Shown here in pieces: positions 1-12,300 of a DNA stretch of 64,000 nucleotides. The position numbers were made by a program, and so were the translations under genes. Numbering within the stretch: the stretch's first letter is position 1; each line of letters opens with the position of its first letter. The stretch is taken from assembly GCA_024195265.1 (NCBI GenBank), contig JAJLRJ010000013.1, positions 6,996,262 to 7,060,261 of the forward strand, read 5' to 3'. Under the pieces are notes generated by a model, which was not told the origin of the DNA, did not search any database, and was given only the letters and a program-made list of their open reading frames with translations. The stretch is from Dendrophyllia cribrosa. Lineage: Eukaryota; Cnidaria; Anthozoa; Scleractinia; Dendrophylliidae.

Positions 1-539
1 TCAAAAATGGTTTTTAAGTATTACACCTTTTTTTTTAATTAGTAAATGGAAAACAAAGCAATATTTGTCTGAAAAAAAAATTCGTGCAGAGGGTTTCACC
101 TGCAAAAAAAAAATCCTGCACAAGCAATGGGCGAAAAAAAAAAAATTCGTGCAAGCTGAAAATCCCCCACCTCCCCCATCACTTTTCTAATGGTCCGTCC
201 CTTAAGAGTATCTTTAAATTTCGCCCATATTTGCGGGCAACTCTTTAAAGCTAAATTTCAAGCTATTTTTCTTGACCAATGTTAGCAATTATTGTGAAGA
301 ACGAAAAATAAAGCTTTTAATTAACGTTTATATAAAAATTTCAAGAAATTTAGGCAGCAACTTTTTGAAATTTTGGTAGCAACTTTTTGGATTTTTGGCA
401 ATTTTTTAGCAACTTTTTGGCATTCCAGTGAGCAACTTTCCAGCATTTTACGAGCACAATCGGGACAGGCCTAAAGAGCACCCCAGGTAGTCTTATAAGT
501 CAATGTCAGGAGCCTATAATAGGCTCCTGACAATGTAAT

Positions 540-720
540 ATACTTTCTTATCTTAATTAGTTTTTTTTATATATATATAATTTTAATTGTACTTATATTT
601 ATTTATTGTTCTTTTTTTTCTTTTTAATTTTTGTGGCTGTACCTGTAAATTAGCTGGATAGCTAAGTGTATGGATCACGGTAAATAAAGGTTTATTGTAT
701 TGTATTGTATTGTTGCCAGT
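540..720 (+). mobile_element. Probable 3' end of a non-LTR element
   Basis: AT-rich stretch ending in an AATAAA-like signal followed by a short tandem tail of ATTGT units (about 697-715). A polyadenylation-like signal running into a simple 5-bp tandem tail is typical of LINE or SINE 3' ends. No coding portion is visible upstream, so it would be strongly 5'-truncated. The family cannot be named from this piece. Confidence 0.35.
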
Positions 721-814
721 GGACTAACTTGGTATCCGTCTGTTAATTATTAACTACAAATTCTAATTTTAAAACTTCACTAAATCTTCAATATTTATTT
801 CTCTTAATTTTACC

Positions 815-990
815 AATCATTTGAGAAAAACTATTTCCTCCCAAACATACCCAAAAATCACCCCAAAATTTACAAAACACCCCATAACATAGATTAGTGG
901 GATGACCATAGAGATTTTAGATTGCTTGAAACGTGAACGAGATATTTCCATTAATTAAAGCTATGCCAAGTGGCGGAAAAACGGCCTTTA
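815..990 (-). repeat. Dispersed repeat, partner at 44.5 kb
   Basis: This stretch matches 44525-44655 in inverted orientation. Shared segments include a run around ACTATTTCCTCCCAAACATA, a stretch on 'ACAAAACACCC', and GTGGCGGAAAAA near the far end. It is non-coding. No clean ends were found, so the element class is unknown. Confidence 0.5.
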
Positions 991-999
991 GGTTAAGTC

Positions 1000-1778
1000 C
1001 CGCCTTAAACACTAGATAATATGATTTTTAGCAAGGGCGTAACGCACAATCAATTTTCAAACACCCCCCCTACCTCCCCCCCACACCCTTAAGTCCCAAA
1101 TCTTTCTTTTTTTTTCGACTTTTTTAGGTACGCACGTACAGGTGGCTACGCCCCTGTATAGGTATGCATAACAGGAAACATAAAGGAAATAAAACAATTG
1201 TATCAACGCAATACTTCTTTTTCGGCGGCAAGCGAAACCTTTCGTATAAGCTTACTACAAGAATGATAATACCCCTTTCGAGCCTCGCCTCCCCATATAC
1301 CCTGTCCACTATAGGACCACGCCCCTCGCCTCCCAAAAACCCCAATAAATATTAGATTGAATAAATCGGGATTAATACAGCTATGTGTACGTATGAATTG
1401 AAAGCATTGCTCTTTTTTGCAATTTGGACAGTGTCCAAGGATGAAATACTATCTCCCCTCACCACTACACTGGAGTTCAAAACGTCTTGAAAATGTTTAA
1501 TGATTCTTATTTTTTTATTTGACTTTCATCAGTATCATGTACAGTTTAATACAGTTTTCAACTGAAGAAAAAGTTCACTTCAGTTATTCTCAGAAACGAA
1601 GAAGATTTCCTTGATGGCAGCGGTTGCGGACTGCTGCAAGCCCCACCCCACCCTGGCAAGAGTATATTTTGTTTCTTGACTAGTTGGCAGAAGGCCATAT
1701 GGATTGAGACAGTTGGATGAAATTTTGATTTCCTTCCAAAAAGAGCAAAGGAACTGTTTATAGAGGAACACGTAGACA
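1000..1778. other. Gene-poor interval
   Basis: C-rich and A/T-rich low-complexity DNA with no convincing gene. GGCTACGCCCCTG at about 1145 resembles the terminus of the CAGGGGCGTAGCC element described at 45473-46204, so a decayed relative may end here. Open frames on the minus strand around 1558-1779 have no recognisable domain. Confidence 0.3.
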
Positions 1779-1962
1779 ATGTTCGACCGAAAACATCAGG
1801 TTTTCTTTGCAGTCATGAAATGGCCACAGATTGAAGTTCCCGTGACCGGCAAGGTTCGCCAGTTGCCCGAGATTTTGTTTTCCCGACGACAGGTCTTTGA
1901 ACGTATAGCAGGCAGGTCATATTTTCACTACAAGCACTATGAAGGGAGTTGCTGGCTAAAAG
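1779..1962 (+). CDS. Possible coding exon, unknown protein
   Basis: An open frame with protein-like composition starts at ATG 1779 and runs to an AAAAG|GTAAGA splice-donor-like site at 1962/1963. Beyond it the composition turns AT-rich. No family is recognised. Another frame just upstream (about 1715-1815) also reads plausibly, so the true frame is not settled, and no partner exon was found downstream. It could be an exon of a gene lying mostly left of the window, or a remnant. Confidence 0.2.
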
Positions 1963-3091
1963 GTAAGACGAATTTGTTTTTGCGATCGTACAAATTACTT
2001 AAATATCCGTTGACAATGATTTTTAGCTTCACTGAAATATTAGTCAACGATTCCAGCAATGACTGAGAAAATTCTCGATGACCGGCCGTACTTTTGCAGT
2101 GACTTCTTCTGTGATCATGAACAAATACAATTCATAGATCAAAGCCCCCGACAAAGGCATCTTTTGGGAAGGGTTTATAGCTTATAAACCTAATACCATG
2201 TTGTTTCATGAAGCTAAAAAAATTGAAGCTGTACCGAAAATTGAAAAGCAGTCGAATTTCTTAATTCTTCTAGAAATCGTAAGCTTCGTAGACCAAACAC
2301 ACATGGGCATACAGCAAGCGCTAGCTTATCTCTATAGACCCCGTTGGACACCCAGTAATTTTGAATATTTTAGAAATTTAGCTAATTTAATCATTCAAAA
2401 CCATGTTCTCATGCATATGAAATTTGAAAGCTTTTTGATTGCGCAAAACTTGATTCTTTGACCTTATAGAAACGCCAATTGATGTTTTATTTATAGAGGG
2501 GGAGGGTAGAATTTTTAGTAAGGACATTTTTAGTAATAAATGAAGTTTTCTGTCTCTTTTGAAATGTAAGAAATCCACATAAATTCTGGGGGACACTATA
2601 TAAATAATGATTTCCTGATTTTAAGGTAATCAGATATTTTTGCCTTTTGGAGAAACATGCCTAGCCACACACCACGATTTATTAAAATAATTCAAGACCA
2701 TGTACACATGTATTGAAGTTCATCGACCACATAATACAACCACTAAACCAACAAAAATGATGATGGTGACGATGGTAATGGTGATGGCGACGATGATAAT
2801 TTTAGTATAAAAATATAAAAGACATTGAAAGATAGGAGATCCCTCTAAGGGTCAAAATAACATATACATGTACACACCAAGAAAGACAAATTTCCTACCA
2901 TAAAAAATATGTAAGACTACAAGCTGTTTTGTTTTCTTTGAGATGGGAAGGGGTATCAAAGTGTAATGTGAAACAATTTACAAGCGCATGCGTAAAATCA
3001 TTCAGCCATTATTCAGACAATCCCAGATGTGCAGAGAATATTTAAAAAAGTGCACAAAAAAGTTTGCATCTCTGATCTTTATTGCCTTGAC
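1963..3091. other. AT-rich non-coding interval
   Basis: No gene recognised. It contains an imperfect GAT/GGT trinucleotide tract at about 2757-2800. Other open frames are short and lack domain-like composition. Confidence 0.4.
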
Positions 3092-3095
3092 TTAA

Positions 3096-3814
3096 GGTTA
3101 CAGTGTACCTTCGGGGGTGTCTCCAGTATAACAGCTGTAGCGTCTTAAGATTACACTTAATATACCTAAACCCAGATACCAAATTAAAGCTTATAGAGCT
3201 AGCTATCTAAATATGGAAACCATTTGGTAATAAAATGAATTGTCGAATTTTTTAGGACGTCTAAATTCGAATGTCTGAATCGGCTTTAAAACGCTATAAC
3301 TCAAAGCGATTATTGTATTTTGCTAATTTGATTTGTTCACGGATTTTCGGACACGAAGCGCTAAAAAAATGTGTCGGCGATTTCCCATATTCAATTGCAA
3401 TGAAAAGTTACAGAATATTTTCGAAAAAGGGAGAAAAAAAGTTGGAGTGATCGCATGGAAATGGTTCTTGACGAAAAAGTTTTCGGAAATAAGAAATTCG
3501 CCGACACGTTTTTGTTGATTATATGTTAGCCAAGCTTCTGTCAAAATTTGAGGAAAATCGAACAAACTCCCTTTGAGTTGTAGCTCTTTAAAGTGTCCCC
3601 TACAAGCGAAAAATTAACTTTGAGAAAACAGCGCTTTGAAAAACATATCGCTTCATAAACAAACTCCGCCCACAAAAGTTATACCCTCATTTCTCCGTCA
3701 ATTTTCACTATTTTTCGATAATTTTTTTTTGGATGAAAGTTCATTCTGTAAACTTTATTTTGACGCCAAAAAAAAAATTTCAATAAATTTTCGATCTGAA
3801 GGTACACTGTAACC
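3096..3814. mobile_element. TTAA-bounded inverted-repeat element, 719 bp
   Basis: The left end reads TTAA then GGTTACAGTGTACCTTC. The right end is its exact reverse complement (GAAGGTACACTGTAACC) then TTAA, so 17-bp terminal inverted repeats are flanked by TTAA on both sides (3092-3095 and 3815-3818). TTAA target duplication is the signature of piggyBac-type transposition. No transposase is encoded: internal open frames are short and overlap on both strands. It is therefore a non-autonomous element. The superfamily rests on the TTAA alone. Confidence 0.75.
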
Positions 3815-3950
3815 TTAAATACCGAAAATGCAGTGAATAGGACTTAAGTACTGCCAGTTATGCTTATTACTATCTAAACATTATGTAGGCTTTCTGTTAT
3901 TGAAATCATGCAATTCAAGTTCTGTTAATGTTATATGGCATCATTAATTA

Positions 3951-4148
3951 CAGTGGGACCTCTTTTTTGGGACTCCTCCATTAAGGGGCCACTTCTCCTG
4001 GTCCCAGCTGGCAAAACACTCATATAATCTCTATTTAATAAGGGGCCACTTCTCCTGGTCCCAGCTGGCAAAACACTCATATAATCTCTATTTAATAAGG
4101 GGCCACTTCTCCTGGTCCTGATGGTGCTCCCTTAAAGAGGCTCCACTG
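3951..4148. mobile_element. TA-bounded pogo/mariner-like MITE
   Basis: The element begins CAGTGGGACCTC and ends GAGGCTCCACTG, with TA immediately outside both ends (3949-3950, 4149-4150). TA duplication plus CAGTGG termini is usual for pogo/Tc1-mariner MITEs. The interior is dominated by a tandem repeat of a 57-bp unit, with GGGGCCACTTCTCCTGG recurring at 3985, 4042 and 4099. Nothing is coded. Confidence 0.75.
3985..4115. repeat. 57-bp tandem repeat inside the MITE
   Basis: Two full units and part of a third, virtually identical, with a 57-bp period. They make up most of the host MITE, so the array grew inside the element either before or after it inserted. Confidence 0.9.
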
Positions 4149-4149
4149 T

Positions 4150-4904
4150 AGTATCAAGCCATCACTTCAAATAGGTCTGAAAATTATTCAAATGAAAGTT
4201 AATTCTTATTATTAGTTCCAGATTTTTATTCTCTTTTGCTGCAAACACACAGCTGAGGTTCTTGCCAGTGAAACTTAATCTCCGACTGTCTAGTCATAGG
4301 AATTCAAAGTATGTTTATATAAAAAAAAGCAAGATTATCTTTATATGATTTCTAGATGCCTTTTACTGCACCATAGGGTTAAGTAATGCTGAATAGCTGT
4401 CATTTGGGTGATCACATTGCATGATTATAACCACAGTGGTCTAAAAGTTAAATAATTAAACCTCATCACATGACCATGATAGGGAGCCCGAGGTTAATGA
4501 TGTTAAGCATTGTCATGCAGTATTAAGTTTAATTCATTTATTATTACTTCTGTTTGTGAAATCTGATGAGATAACCAACATGGCTGTCCGTCCCAACTTA
4601 CAATGAAGGGGATGTGCGTAGTGTGTGAAATCTTAAATAAAAGTGTACCAGAAACCCAATATTTGCCAAAAAGATAAAATAGTGACCTTCAATGTCTCAG
4701 ACGCATTGTCTAGATCTATTTTGAACATTAAATTAGCCTACTGCATATTAATTTAAAATAACTATAAAACTCTTAACACAAGGAAATTCAGTACAAAATA
4801 TTTATATTTCAAGTGAAATGTTGTTTGCAAAGTACTCATGCACAAAACTAAACAAATTATAGTGTATATTGCTGGGGTTCATTAATAGTTGTGTACTGAC
4901 TTTA
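4150..4904. other. AT-rich non-coding interval
   Basis: No gene, RNA or clear repeat recognised. Confidence 0.4.
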
Positions 4905-5170
4905 AGTTCTTCAGGCTCTGGGTGGACCAAAGGGCATTGACAATGCTACACCAGCATTCTCCTTGTTGTAGCTTCCTTTTTCTGCTGCATTCCCGGTGAT
5001 GTTCACTGCTTTCAATTTCTGCTCCATTGACTTTCTCCAGTTTTCACCCAATCCTTTTGTATCTTTTATTATCAAGAGGTATCTGCTCTGGTAGCTTTCA
5101 TAAGATTTTCAGACCATATTGTGTAGCTAAATCCAAAGTAACCTTCTCGCTTTGGGCTAATTGTTGTACG
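4905..5170 (-). pseudogene. Decayed protein-coding remnant, unknown family
   Basis: Read on the minus strand, two protein-like stretches follow one another in different frames. The first is a coiled-coil-like segment containing LATQYGLKIL (about 5100-5170). The second is about 44 residues, containing ENWRKSMEQKLKAVN and ending in a stop near 4914. A stop and a frame change lie between them, so as it stands it is broken, unless an intron is hidden there. The QYGL phrase recalls coiled-coil adaptor families such as Spindly/BICD, but this is too short to claim. Confidence 0.25.
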
Positions 5171-6049
5171 TATAGTTTTCATTTCTCTAATGTTTGCGGT
5201 CTAGTGGTGGGAGATTAATAAGCAAGCCTACATGCTTCACATAGTAGTTGCCAAAGTGACGTAGGACCAGTAGCAGATACATAACTTCTTTCTAAGTTCA
5301 GATACTAGACTCGCATTTCAGTCATTGGCTGGTACATAACAAATCATGCCAAATGCCGAATGTTTTGTTAATGATCCACTTATTGAAAACTCAGTATCAT
5401 ATTTTTACTTAATTACAGCTTTAAACCGCAAAACTAAGTGCCCCTCGGAATTGTGGTCCAGGGGTGATGTTTAAAGGACATCCAGTCGTGAGAAAACATT
5501 CGCCATGTTCATGTATCACCAGTACGGGAAAATAACACCTAGCAGTTGTCAAAACCGTTCATTTGACCCAGCTACTAATCAGAAAGGCAGGCTGATGAAT
5601 CCTGCAGGGTCAGTGAAATTTGGAAATCTGGCGCCTGTATTTTTGGTAGGTTTGTCTACATGAATGGCACACAACAATTCTGTATGTGTATGTATGTCTT
5701 TTGAGAAAAGAGTTTTGGAGCAAATGCTTAGCACTTCCTTTTGGCATTTCCATTAGTGGCCTATTGTCTGGAAGTGTCTTTCCTGGTTCATAGTTCACAT
5801 GCATTTGCATGTGATCATCTAACACAGAGAGCGTGTTTGATCAGTTGATCCAACACCCAGCAGGCCTGAAATGCAACTTTTTGCTAGCAATATTATTGTC
5901 GTCAGTACGTTTTGCAATCATAGACTCCTGCACTCCTGAATCCAACTTAATTTGCATTTAATGTATCACTCAAACATGAAATTAAGAGGACACTGTTACA
6001 AGCTGCTATTCGCGGCACTGATCACTATTCTTGTGGCATGTTTTTTTAC

Positions 6050-6720
6050 CTCCGGTCGTTAATTTTTTTCCTTCTGGTTTTCGAAACAGATTTTTTATTC
6101 ATTGACAAGGAGTTAGTTGAAAGCTAAGAGATCATGATTTCTTGAAGCAATGTAATCTTCAGTTCAATGTCACAAATACTCTGACCAATAATAATCCTGC
6201 TTTTCTTACAGATTATTTTGTGAATGAATAAACTAACCTCTCATGTAGATATTTTTTTAATTTGGAATCTCTCAGTGCATTTCGAAGTTTTATAGATCAT
6301 TAATTTTGAAAGCTAAGAGGACATATATTTCTCAAAGCACAGTGAATTTCAGCTGAGAAAGGTATTGAAAACATCTTGCCACTTTTCACCCAGTATTTGT
6401 GTGGGCACCAGTGGTTGCAACTCAGTATGCCAATAATACAGACAATCTCCCACAGCAAGATATATTTTTTTCTTTAGAACCTGTCGAAGGATTTCAAAGT
6501 TTTATATGTCATTTGAAAGCTACATGTAAGAGATCATGGATTTCACAAAGTGAAATTAATTTCAGATTAATGGGAAAACTGTACCACTTTTACTCAGTAT
6601 TGGGGTTTTCTTTGGAACTTTTAAGCAGATTTCAAAGTTTGAAAGTTTTTTTTGATTTCTCAAAGTGAAAAAATTTTCGGCTAAACTTAGGTTAAATATT
6701 GATACATTAATGCAGTGTTC
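6050..6720. repeat. Degenerate minisatellite-like region
   Basis: Phrases such as TTTCRAAGTTTTATA, GAAAGCTAAGAGATCATG and 'TTTCTCAAAGTGAA' recur three to four times at roughly 140-200-bp spacing (about 6110, 6300, 6500, 6630), with increasing divergence. Open frames here are by-products of the repeat. The unit was not resolved precisely. Confidence 0.5.
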
Positions 6721-7229
6721 AATTAATTCACAATCTGACAATCTGTTGCCACCCAACAACCTCAAGTTAGCCAATTAGGGATATCAAATTTGATTAATGG
6801 TCACACTTCCTGGCAAAGTTGATCACGAGTAAATGGACATTTGTTGAGTCATTATTGCAATTTTGGTTTCATAACTCATTTCAGTAATTCACATTGCATT
6901 TTAAGAATTTGGAATTTTGATAGGGTTCATGTGCAGCTTCATGTGCTATACTTGTGACTTCACTGCTTGTAGACCATGCGCTCTCTCGACTAACTAAAAA
7001 AAAAAATAAGAGACTTCGCGCAATCTAGGCTTTGCTGCATGAGCCCATTTTTCTCACAAGCACCAAACTGCCTTTTCTGTGACTAAAAAATAAAGGTGGA
7101 AGTGAAGGAAAAAAAGATAGAAAGATTTGGTAAGTGCAAATGATGATTGGGAAACAGATTATGCCAGATCTGTGAAGCATTGTGAGGCTTATGTGGGATG
7201 TGTCTAAAAAAAATCAGGAAGGTCTGTGG

Positions 7230-7332
7230 CCCAAGGCCTGGTCTCAGCCGTCATGTTGTTTCCTTAGATAAGAAACAGTACTCCAGATTGTTTCTCTCCA
7301 CCCAGGTGTACAAATGGGTACCGGCTTGCAAC
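7230..7332 (+). mobile_element. SINE fragment (body only)
   Basis: Matches the central part of the SINE at 13825-14128: GCCTGGTCTC, GTTGTTTCCTTAGA, CTCTCCACCCAGGTGTA and AAATGGGTACCGGC occur in the same order and spacing. The tRNA-like head with the A and B boxes and the 3' third are missing, so this is a truncated copy that cannot be transcribed from its own promoter. Confidence 0.8.
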
Positions 7333-7339
7333 AAAATAG

Positions 7340-9429
7340 GAATCTTTAGCAACCACAACGACAACGGCAGTGATAGAGATGCAAAACAGTAGGTTTGATG
7401 AGCGAAAACAATGCCCCTGCATGGCAGCATGTTCAATTCCCTGCAAAACAACAACGTCAAATGATAGGTTTTGTAGAGAATGTGAACACACAATGGTCAT
7501 CTTTCCTTTCTCTATTTGAACTCGAAAGCCTTCCCCACGAATTCAGCTCCTGGATAATTCAGTCAAATCAGACAAATTCAACAAATTGGAACAATAATTG
7601 TAATTGGTTTCAAAGAGCGCACATTGTCGCCACATTGTGCCAGGCCACATTGGTAGTGATCTACCAGATCTAAAATCTACCAGAAAAATTAGTGAGCCCA
7701 AGTATTAACAGCCATGAACAGCAATTATATTGTTTTGACCTTTTTAGGCCTTATCACCATGGCTTAGCTAATACTTGAGCTTATGGATCCCACAGGAAGA
7801 TAGTGCCTATTAAGTGGCTTTAGTGCACCAAAGCACATTTGTGCGTTATTCTACTGTCACTTTTAGCTATATCCCACAGGATTCAGGATTCTAGCATTTC
7901 TTTGGTCATAAGGAATCCGTCTGATTTTCAGCAGGAATCTGGATCCATTAATTAATTTTCACAAAGGACAACTTTGCTTTATCTCTAGCAGAATGTCTTG
8001 GCAGCCGTTTCCAATAAATTTGAAAAAACATTCCCTTTTACGGTAAAAGTTATTCTGACTTTCATTTCAAACATATTGCTTTAAAAATAAATATGCTATT
8101 AGATTTTATGATTTCAATAAAATAACCTCTATTGATGCAAAAATAATCAAAAACAATAACAGGATGTTAAAATAGACTTAAAAATACTAAAGGGAACTAA
8201 TTACAAAACATTGGCAATTAACCATGATAAAAACCAGGTCAACATGTCTATCAAAGCCTAGTTGCAAGGGAAACAAAAAGTTGTAAAAAAAATCACATGA
8301 AATGTGTCCATAGAAAAAAAATAGAACATCTACTAACAAAATTTAATTTCCAAAACAAAAAGTTCAGAATGATCATAATATTATTATTGGAAATATTCCA
8401 AGTTACCTGTAAATGGATGTTGGACATGAAGATGCCTGAAGTTTTAAAAGCAGTCTAAACAAATCTTGATAGAAGTGATAGTTCCCATACAGACATGCAA
8501 ATTTACCAGTTTCTGCATTTATAAGGAAACTAGAGATCAGGTGTTTAAAGCCGCAACTTAATGGCCTCAATTGAAGATGTGCAGTTGATATCTAAGTTGT
8601 ATATTGCATCATGCATACATGTATTCTTTTTTATTGTTGTATTTCTGAACAAAATGATCCCTTCAGTTCAACTGTTGAAGCCTGGCTTTTTAAAGGAAAA
8701 ACAGACATCTTTTATGTGGACATCAAAGAGACTGAGCTGCTGAGTGTCAGTCAGTACCATAGGTATTTCTTGGTGTTGCAGAATTTCACAGTGGGGCCAA
8801 ACAGCCCTAAAATGGGTTATGTGCAAGGGGCTGATACACTAAGTTTGCTTCCTTTCGCACATTTCCTCACCAAATGTCCCACATTCACTTGGATTACTGT
8901 CCAAAACATGTCAATTGTAAAAAAATGTCAAAATGTGATGTCATAGTTGATGACATCACTAATTGTAATTAGTTATATTTGCGATTATTCTTGTTAGTTA
9001 GTTTTAATTATCTTTGAAAAGCCCCCTTGGGGAAAGGTAATAAAGTTTGTATGAATGTATGTATGTATGTATGATGTCAAAAAAACATGTTCTACAAAGT
9101 TTCTAACTTCATACCACAAACTATATCATTTGAAAGAGCTTGGCTAGGGGACTAACACACCAAAGACAGTTCCTGGCTATGACAAATATTTCTCGAGTTA
9201 TGATGATTTGAAGAAATGTCAGTAGTCTGATCTTTTCAATTCTTGTTCTGCTGATCTAGGACAATCAATCTGCAACACAACTAGAATTGCTGGCATCAAA
9301 AATCAACTCCAATAATTATGATATATTATTTTATCTAGGGGACACTCTTTTCTGAGCATAGCATTCTTCAAATTAATTCAAAATGCTATATCTCATCTAT
9401 TAATGATATTGACGAACAGTTTTTGGCGT
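7340..9429. other. Non-coding interval with probable element tails
   Basis: No gene recognised. About 8940-9075 has an AATAAAG signal followed by a GTAT tetranucleotide tail, resembling the 3' end of a truncated non-LTR element. Open frames at 7395-7673 and 8561-8946 show no domain and end in repeat-like DNA. The stretch at 7690-8530 is AT-rich and featureless. Confidence 0.4.
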
Positions 9430-9433
9430 TTAA

Positions 9434-10039
9434 GAGTCTGTCCACGAGAGGACCAGGCAGACGTGACACATGCCATCTCACCGATTTCTTTCAAACTTTC
9501 ACAGATTTTTAGGTTCACTAAGTTATTCAAGAAACCAAAGTGGTTCGGTCCCCTGACCATTCCCTGGGGTATTAGAGGCCCCACCTAATTTCCCAGGGGT
9601 AAAACCCAAAAATATCCCTTAAAAATGCACTGACAAGAGACTTCTCTCAAACTAACAAAATGTAATGGATTCTAATCTAATTTCATCCAACAATTGCTGG
9701 AACCCTTAGGAACTGAAAACTTAAAGTTCATGTAATTTAATATTATTCCTGTCAATTAAGAGCTGTCAATCATTGACCATGTCATGCAACTTCGTCAAAT
9801 TGTACTTTTTCAAATGCAATTATCTCAATGGGCAACATTGTAATTCAACAAACGTTATACTACAATACAAACCTATCCTAGTACTATGTTTCTGTGAAAA
9901 AATTTTTTTGGCATCTGTCAAATATTCTTAATGGCATTCATTTAAAGTAAGTGACCAACGTCTTCAATGTGCTTTTTTTTCGACAGAGAATATCAAAAAA
10001 ATTGAATGCTGACGAGCCATTCGATGCTATAATTATCAA
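9434..10039 (+). repeat. Left arm of the TTAA foldback
   Basis: Inverted partner of 15573-16181. Mismatches seen are mostly single substitutions and one indel, which implies a recent origin or gene conversion between the arms. Confidence 0.9.
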
Positions 10040-10465
10040 CATACCTCCTTTCACTATATATTATGCGTCGAAACACATTTTCAAGACAGTTTAACTGCTA
10101 AATTTATAGCTGATATGCTAAATATTCGACGACAGCGCAACGTGGACTACGTTAATCAGTATACATAATAATTAGCATCCACGTCTGCTTTATCGGCTCC
10201 ATTTGTAGCCTACACATTGTTAGGGGAAAATGTTACCCAGTTGAGTCATTTGTAAACTCTTTTGGGTAATATTTTCGTTGAAATTATCGCTCTGCGCGAT
10301 TACCGGTACCTATTTTGGCCATGTTACTCATGTTTCATTCGGTGTTGTTTTTGTTGTGTTATATTTTCCGGCGTATTTTATATTATATATTACGGGGGAA
10401 TAAGATACAATACAAACCTGCAGACGATGTAAAGTCAACTTTGGACAAATTTCCAGCTTTGAAAT

Positions 10466-10673
10466 AATTGAAGATTATGCAAGGGCTGCTTGCAGCCTGC
10501 AGTATAATTATAATTGTACGAATAATAGGAGGCGAGATATAACAATGTAAATGCCTTTATTTTGCTTCAATGACAGCATTTTTAAAGCTTACAACTCTGA
10601 AAAACAGCTTAAAACTCAAAACGAGGCCACCCTGCTATATCTGACGGCACCCCTTAGTAACCTCGCCTTTTTG
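10466..10673. repeat. DIRS 3' terminus and inverted terminal repeat
   Basis: Positions 10536-10673 are the inverted copy of 15346-15483 (138 bp, one mismatch noticed, in GGCACCCC versus GGCGCCCC). The outer 70 bp (10466-10535) is specific to this end and reappears inverted in the ICR. Confidence 0.93.
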
Positions 10674-10762
10674 TTGAGCGTAACAACTGGTGGCTAACGA
10701 TCTGTGAAGAAATTAAAACATCAACATTAACATACATAACAAGGGAAAGTGGCGGGAGGGAG

Positions 10763-10882
10763 TTACATTGTTATATCTCGCCTCCTATTATTCGTACAAT
10801 TATAATTATACTGCAGGCTGCAAGCAGCCCTTGCATAATCTTCAATTGTACATCATAATACTCGTCTCGATATAACAATGTA
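10763..10882. repeat. DIRS internal complementary region
   Basis: Positions 10763-10847 are the reverse complement of the 3' tip (10466-10548). Positions 10844-10882 are the reverse complement of the 5' tip (about 15470-15508). The two halves overlap at AATT (10844-10847). This is the arrangement expected if the ICR templates joining of the element ends during circularisation. Confidence 0.93.
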
Positions 10883-10893
10883 TGTTCAAAGCT

Positions 10894-11851
10894 TCAAGAC
10901 CCTTGCTCCACTGCAGCACTAGCTAGAACAGAGCGGCCAACACTAGCATTCCAAACAGGACGGTAATAAAACTTTTTGAAAGTGGTCTCATTTGTCCAGT
11001 CAGCTAGACGGACTATTTCTGGAATAGAGATGCCTGCTCTCAGTGCTGCAGAAGTAGCTGCTCCACGAGTGGAGTGAGCCTTGAACACTTTGCTATCAAT
11101 TCCAGCTTCCAACAGACAGTTCTTAACCCAATGAGACAGGGTAGCAGAACTCACAGGCTTATGAGGGTTATTCACAGAGAGAAATAACTTGTTTGGTTCA
11201 GAAACTGAGTCTGTCCTAAAAGCCTGTGTTCGCATTTCATACTGTTTAAGACATGAGCATGGGCAAAGCAGTTCATTCTCTGGGAAACTAGAATGAAAAG
11301 AGGTCTTTAAAGGTTTTCCAACCTGAACCCCTTTTGTCAGTTCTGGGAGGTTGAAAGAAACACCTTCAGGGTGAAATCGTCTGAAACGTAAATCATGGGC
11401 TATTAATTCAGAGCCCCTCTCCGCCGAAGTAATAGCGAGCAAAAATGCCAGTTTTCTACTAAGCTGCTTTAATGATAGTTGCTCATTAGAACCCAAACCT
11501 TCCAAATAACTCGTAACTTTGCTAACATCCCACGTAGATGTGTATCTCGGTACTGGTGGGCGGGAGTTGAAAATCCCTTTTAATAGCTGAACTACAAGGG
11601 GGTGTTCCCCAACATTGAAACCTTCAATTTGTGGGTGTGTTGCAGACAGAGCTGAACGATAGACGTTAAGAATCCAGGCCTGCCTCAAACTGACTGGCCA
11701 GGAAGTTTAACACGGAATCTAAAGATGCTGAAAGTGGATTGACTTGTTGTTCACAACACCAACAAGTCCACTTTCTCCAGGCTGAAGAATAAGTTTTTTC
11801 TGTCTTGGTTCTCCATGCAGCCAGGAGCAGTGTTTGAGCTGGCAGTGAAAC
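10894..11851 (-). pseudogene. DIRS tyrosine recombinase, frameshifted
   Basis: The N-terminal core-binding part (11851 to about 11680) has TKTEKTYSSAWRKW and is in a different frame from the catalytic part (11688-10894), so at least one frameshift lies near 11680. The catalytic part has the box I arginine (TSAERGSELIAHDLRF), the HxxR motif (KAHSTRGAATSAAL), a tryptophan in RLADWTNETTF and the nucleophile tyrosine region KKFYYR. The protein would cut and rejoin DNA to integrate the circular cDNA. The stop lies 12 bp from the ICR. Confidence 0.93.
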
Positions 11852-11869
11852 TGTTGTACCTTCGTATCG

Positions 11870-12300
11870 ACTCCTGAGACTAGCCATGCGGCTAGTTGAA
11901 GGTGAGCAAGAGGGTGAAACTCGTCCTCTCGTCTCAGTAGTCCTGGGAATGATGGGAGCAATATGGGATTGGCTATTGTCATTTCTAACAACAGTGGGTA
12001 CCATGGTTGGGTTTCCCACACTGGAGCCACAATTGTCAACTGAGAGACTGACTGCCGCAGAACTTGTTTTAGACACCGCCCTATCAGAGCAAATGGAGGG
12101 AATGCGTATCCCTTGAGCTGGCTCCAATCCAGAGTAAAAGCATCCACTGCCTCTGCTTCTGGATCTGGCTTCCAACTCACAAATCTGGGTAGTTGTGTTG
12201 TCAGTCTGCTTGCAAAAAGATCTATTGTGAAGGGGCCCCATTTGTTGTTGATCCCCTGAAAGATGGATGGGTCCAGTTTCCAGTCGCTGGAATCTGGATG
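11870..12300 (-). pseudogene. DIRS pol C-terminal segment, frameshifted
   Basis: Protein-like stretch in a third frame, following the RNase H frame. It carries TIDLFASRLTTQLPRFVSW and PDPEAEAVDAFTLDW, the conserved region after RNase H in DIRS polyproteins. A frame change separates it from the RNase H (near 12290), and another separates it from the recombinase. Its function in the family is not well defined. Confidence 0.85.

Noticed and set aside
9393..9588. Overlapping frames on both strands at 9.4-9.6 kb
   Set aside because: They lie in the arm of the TTAA foldback and are by-products of it.
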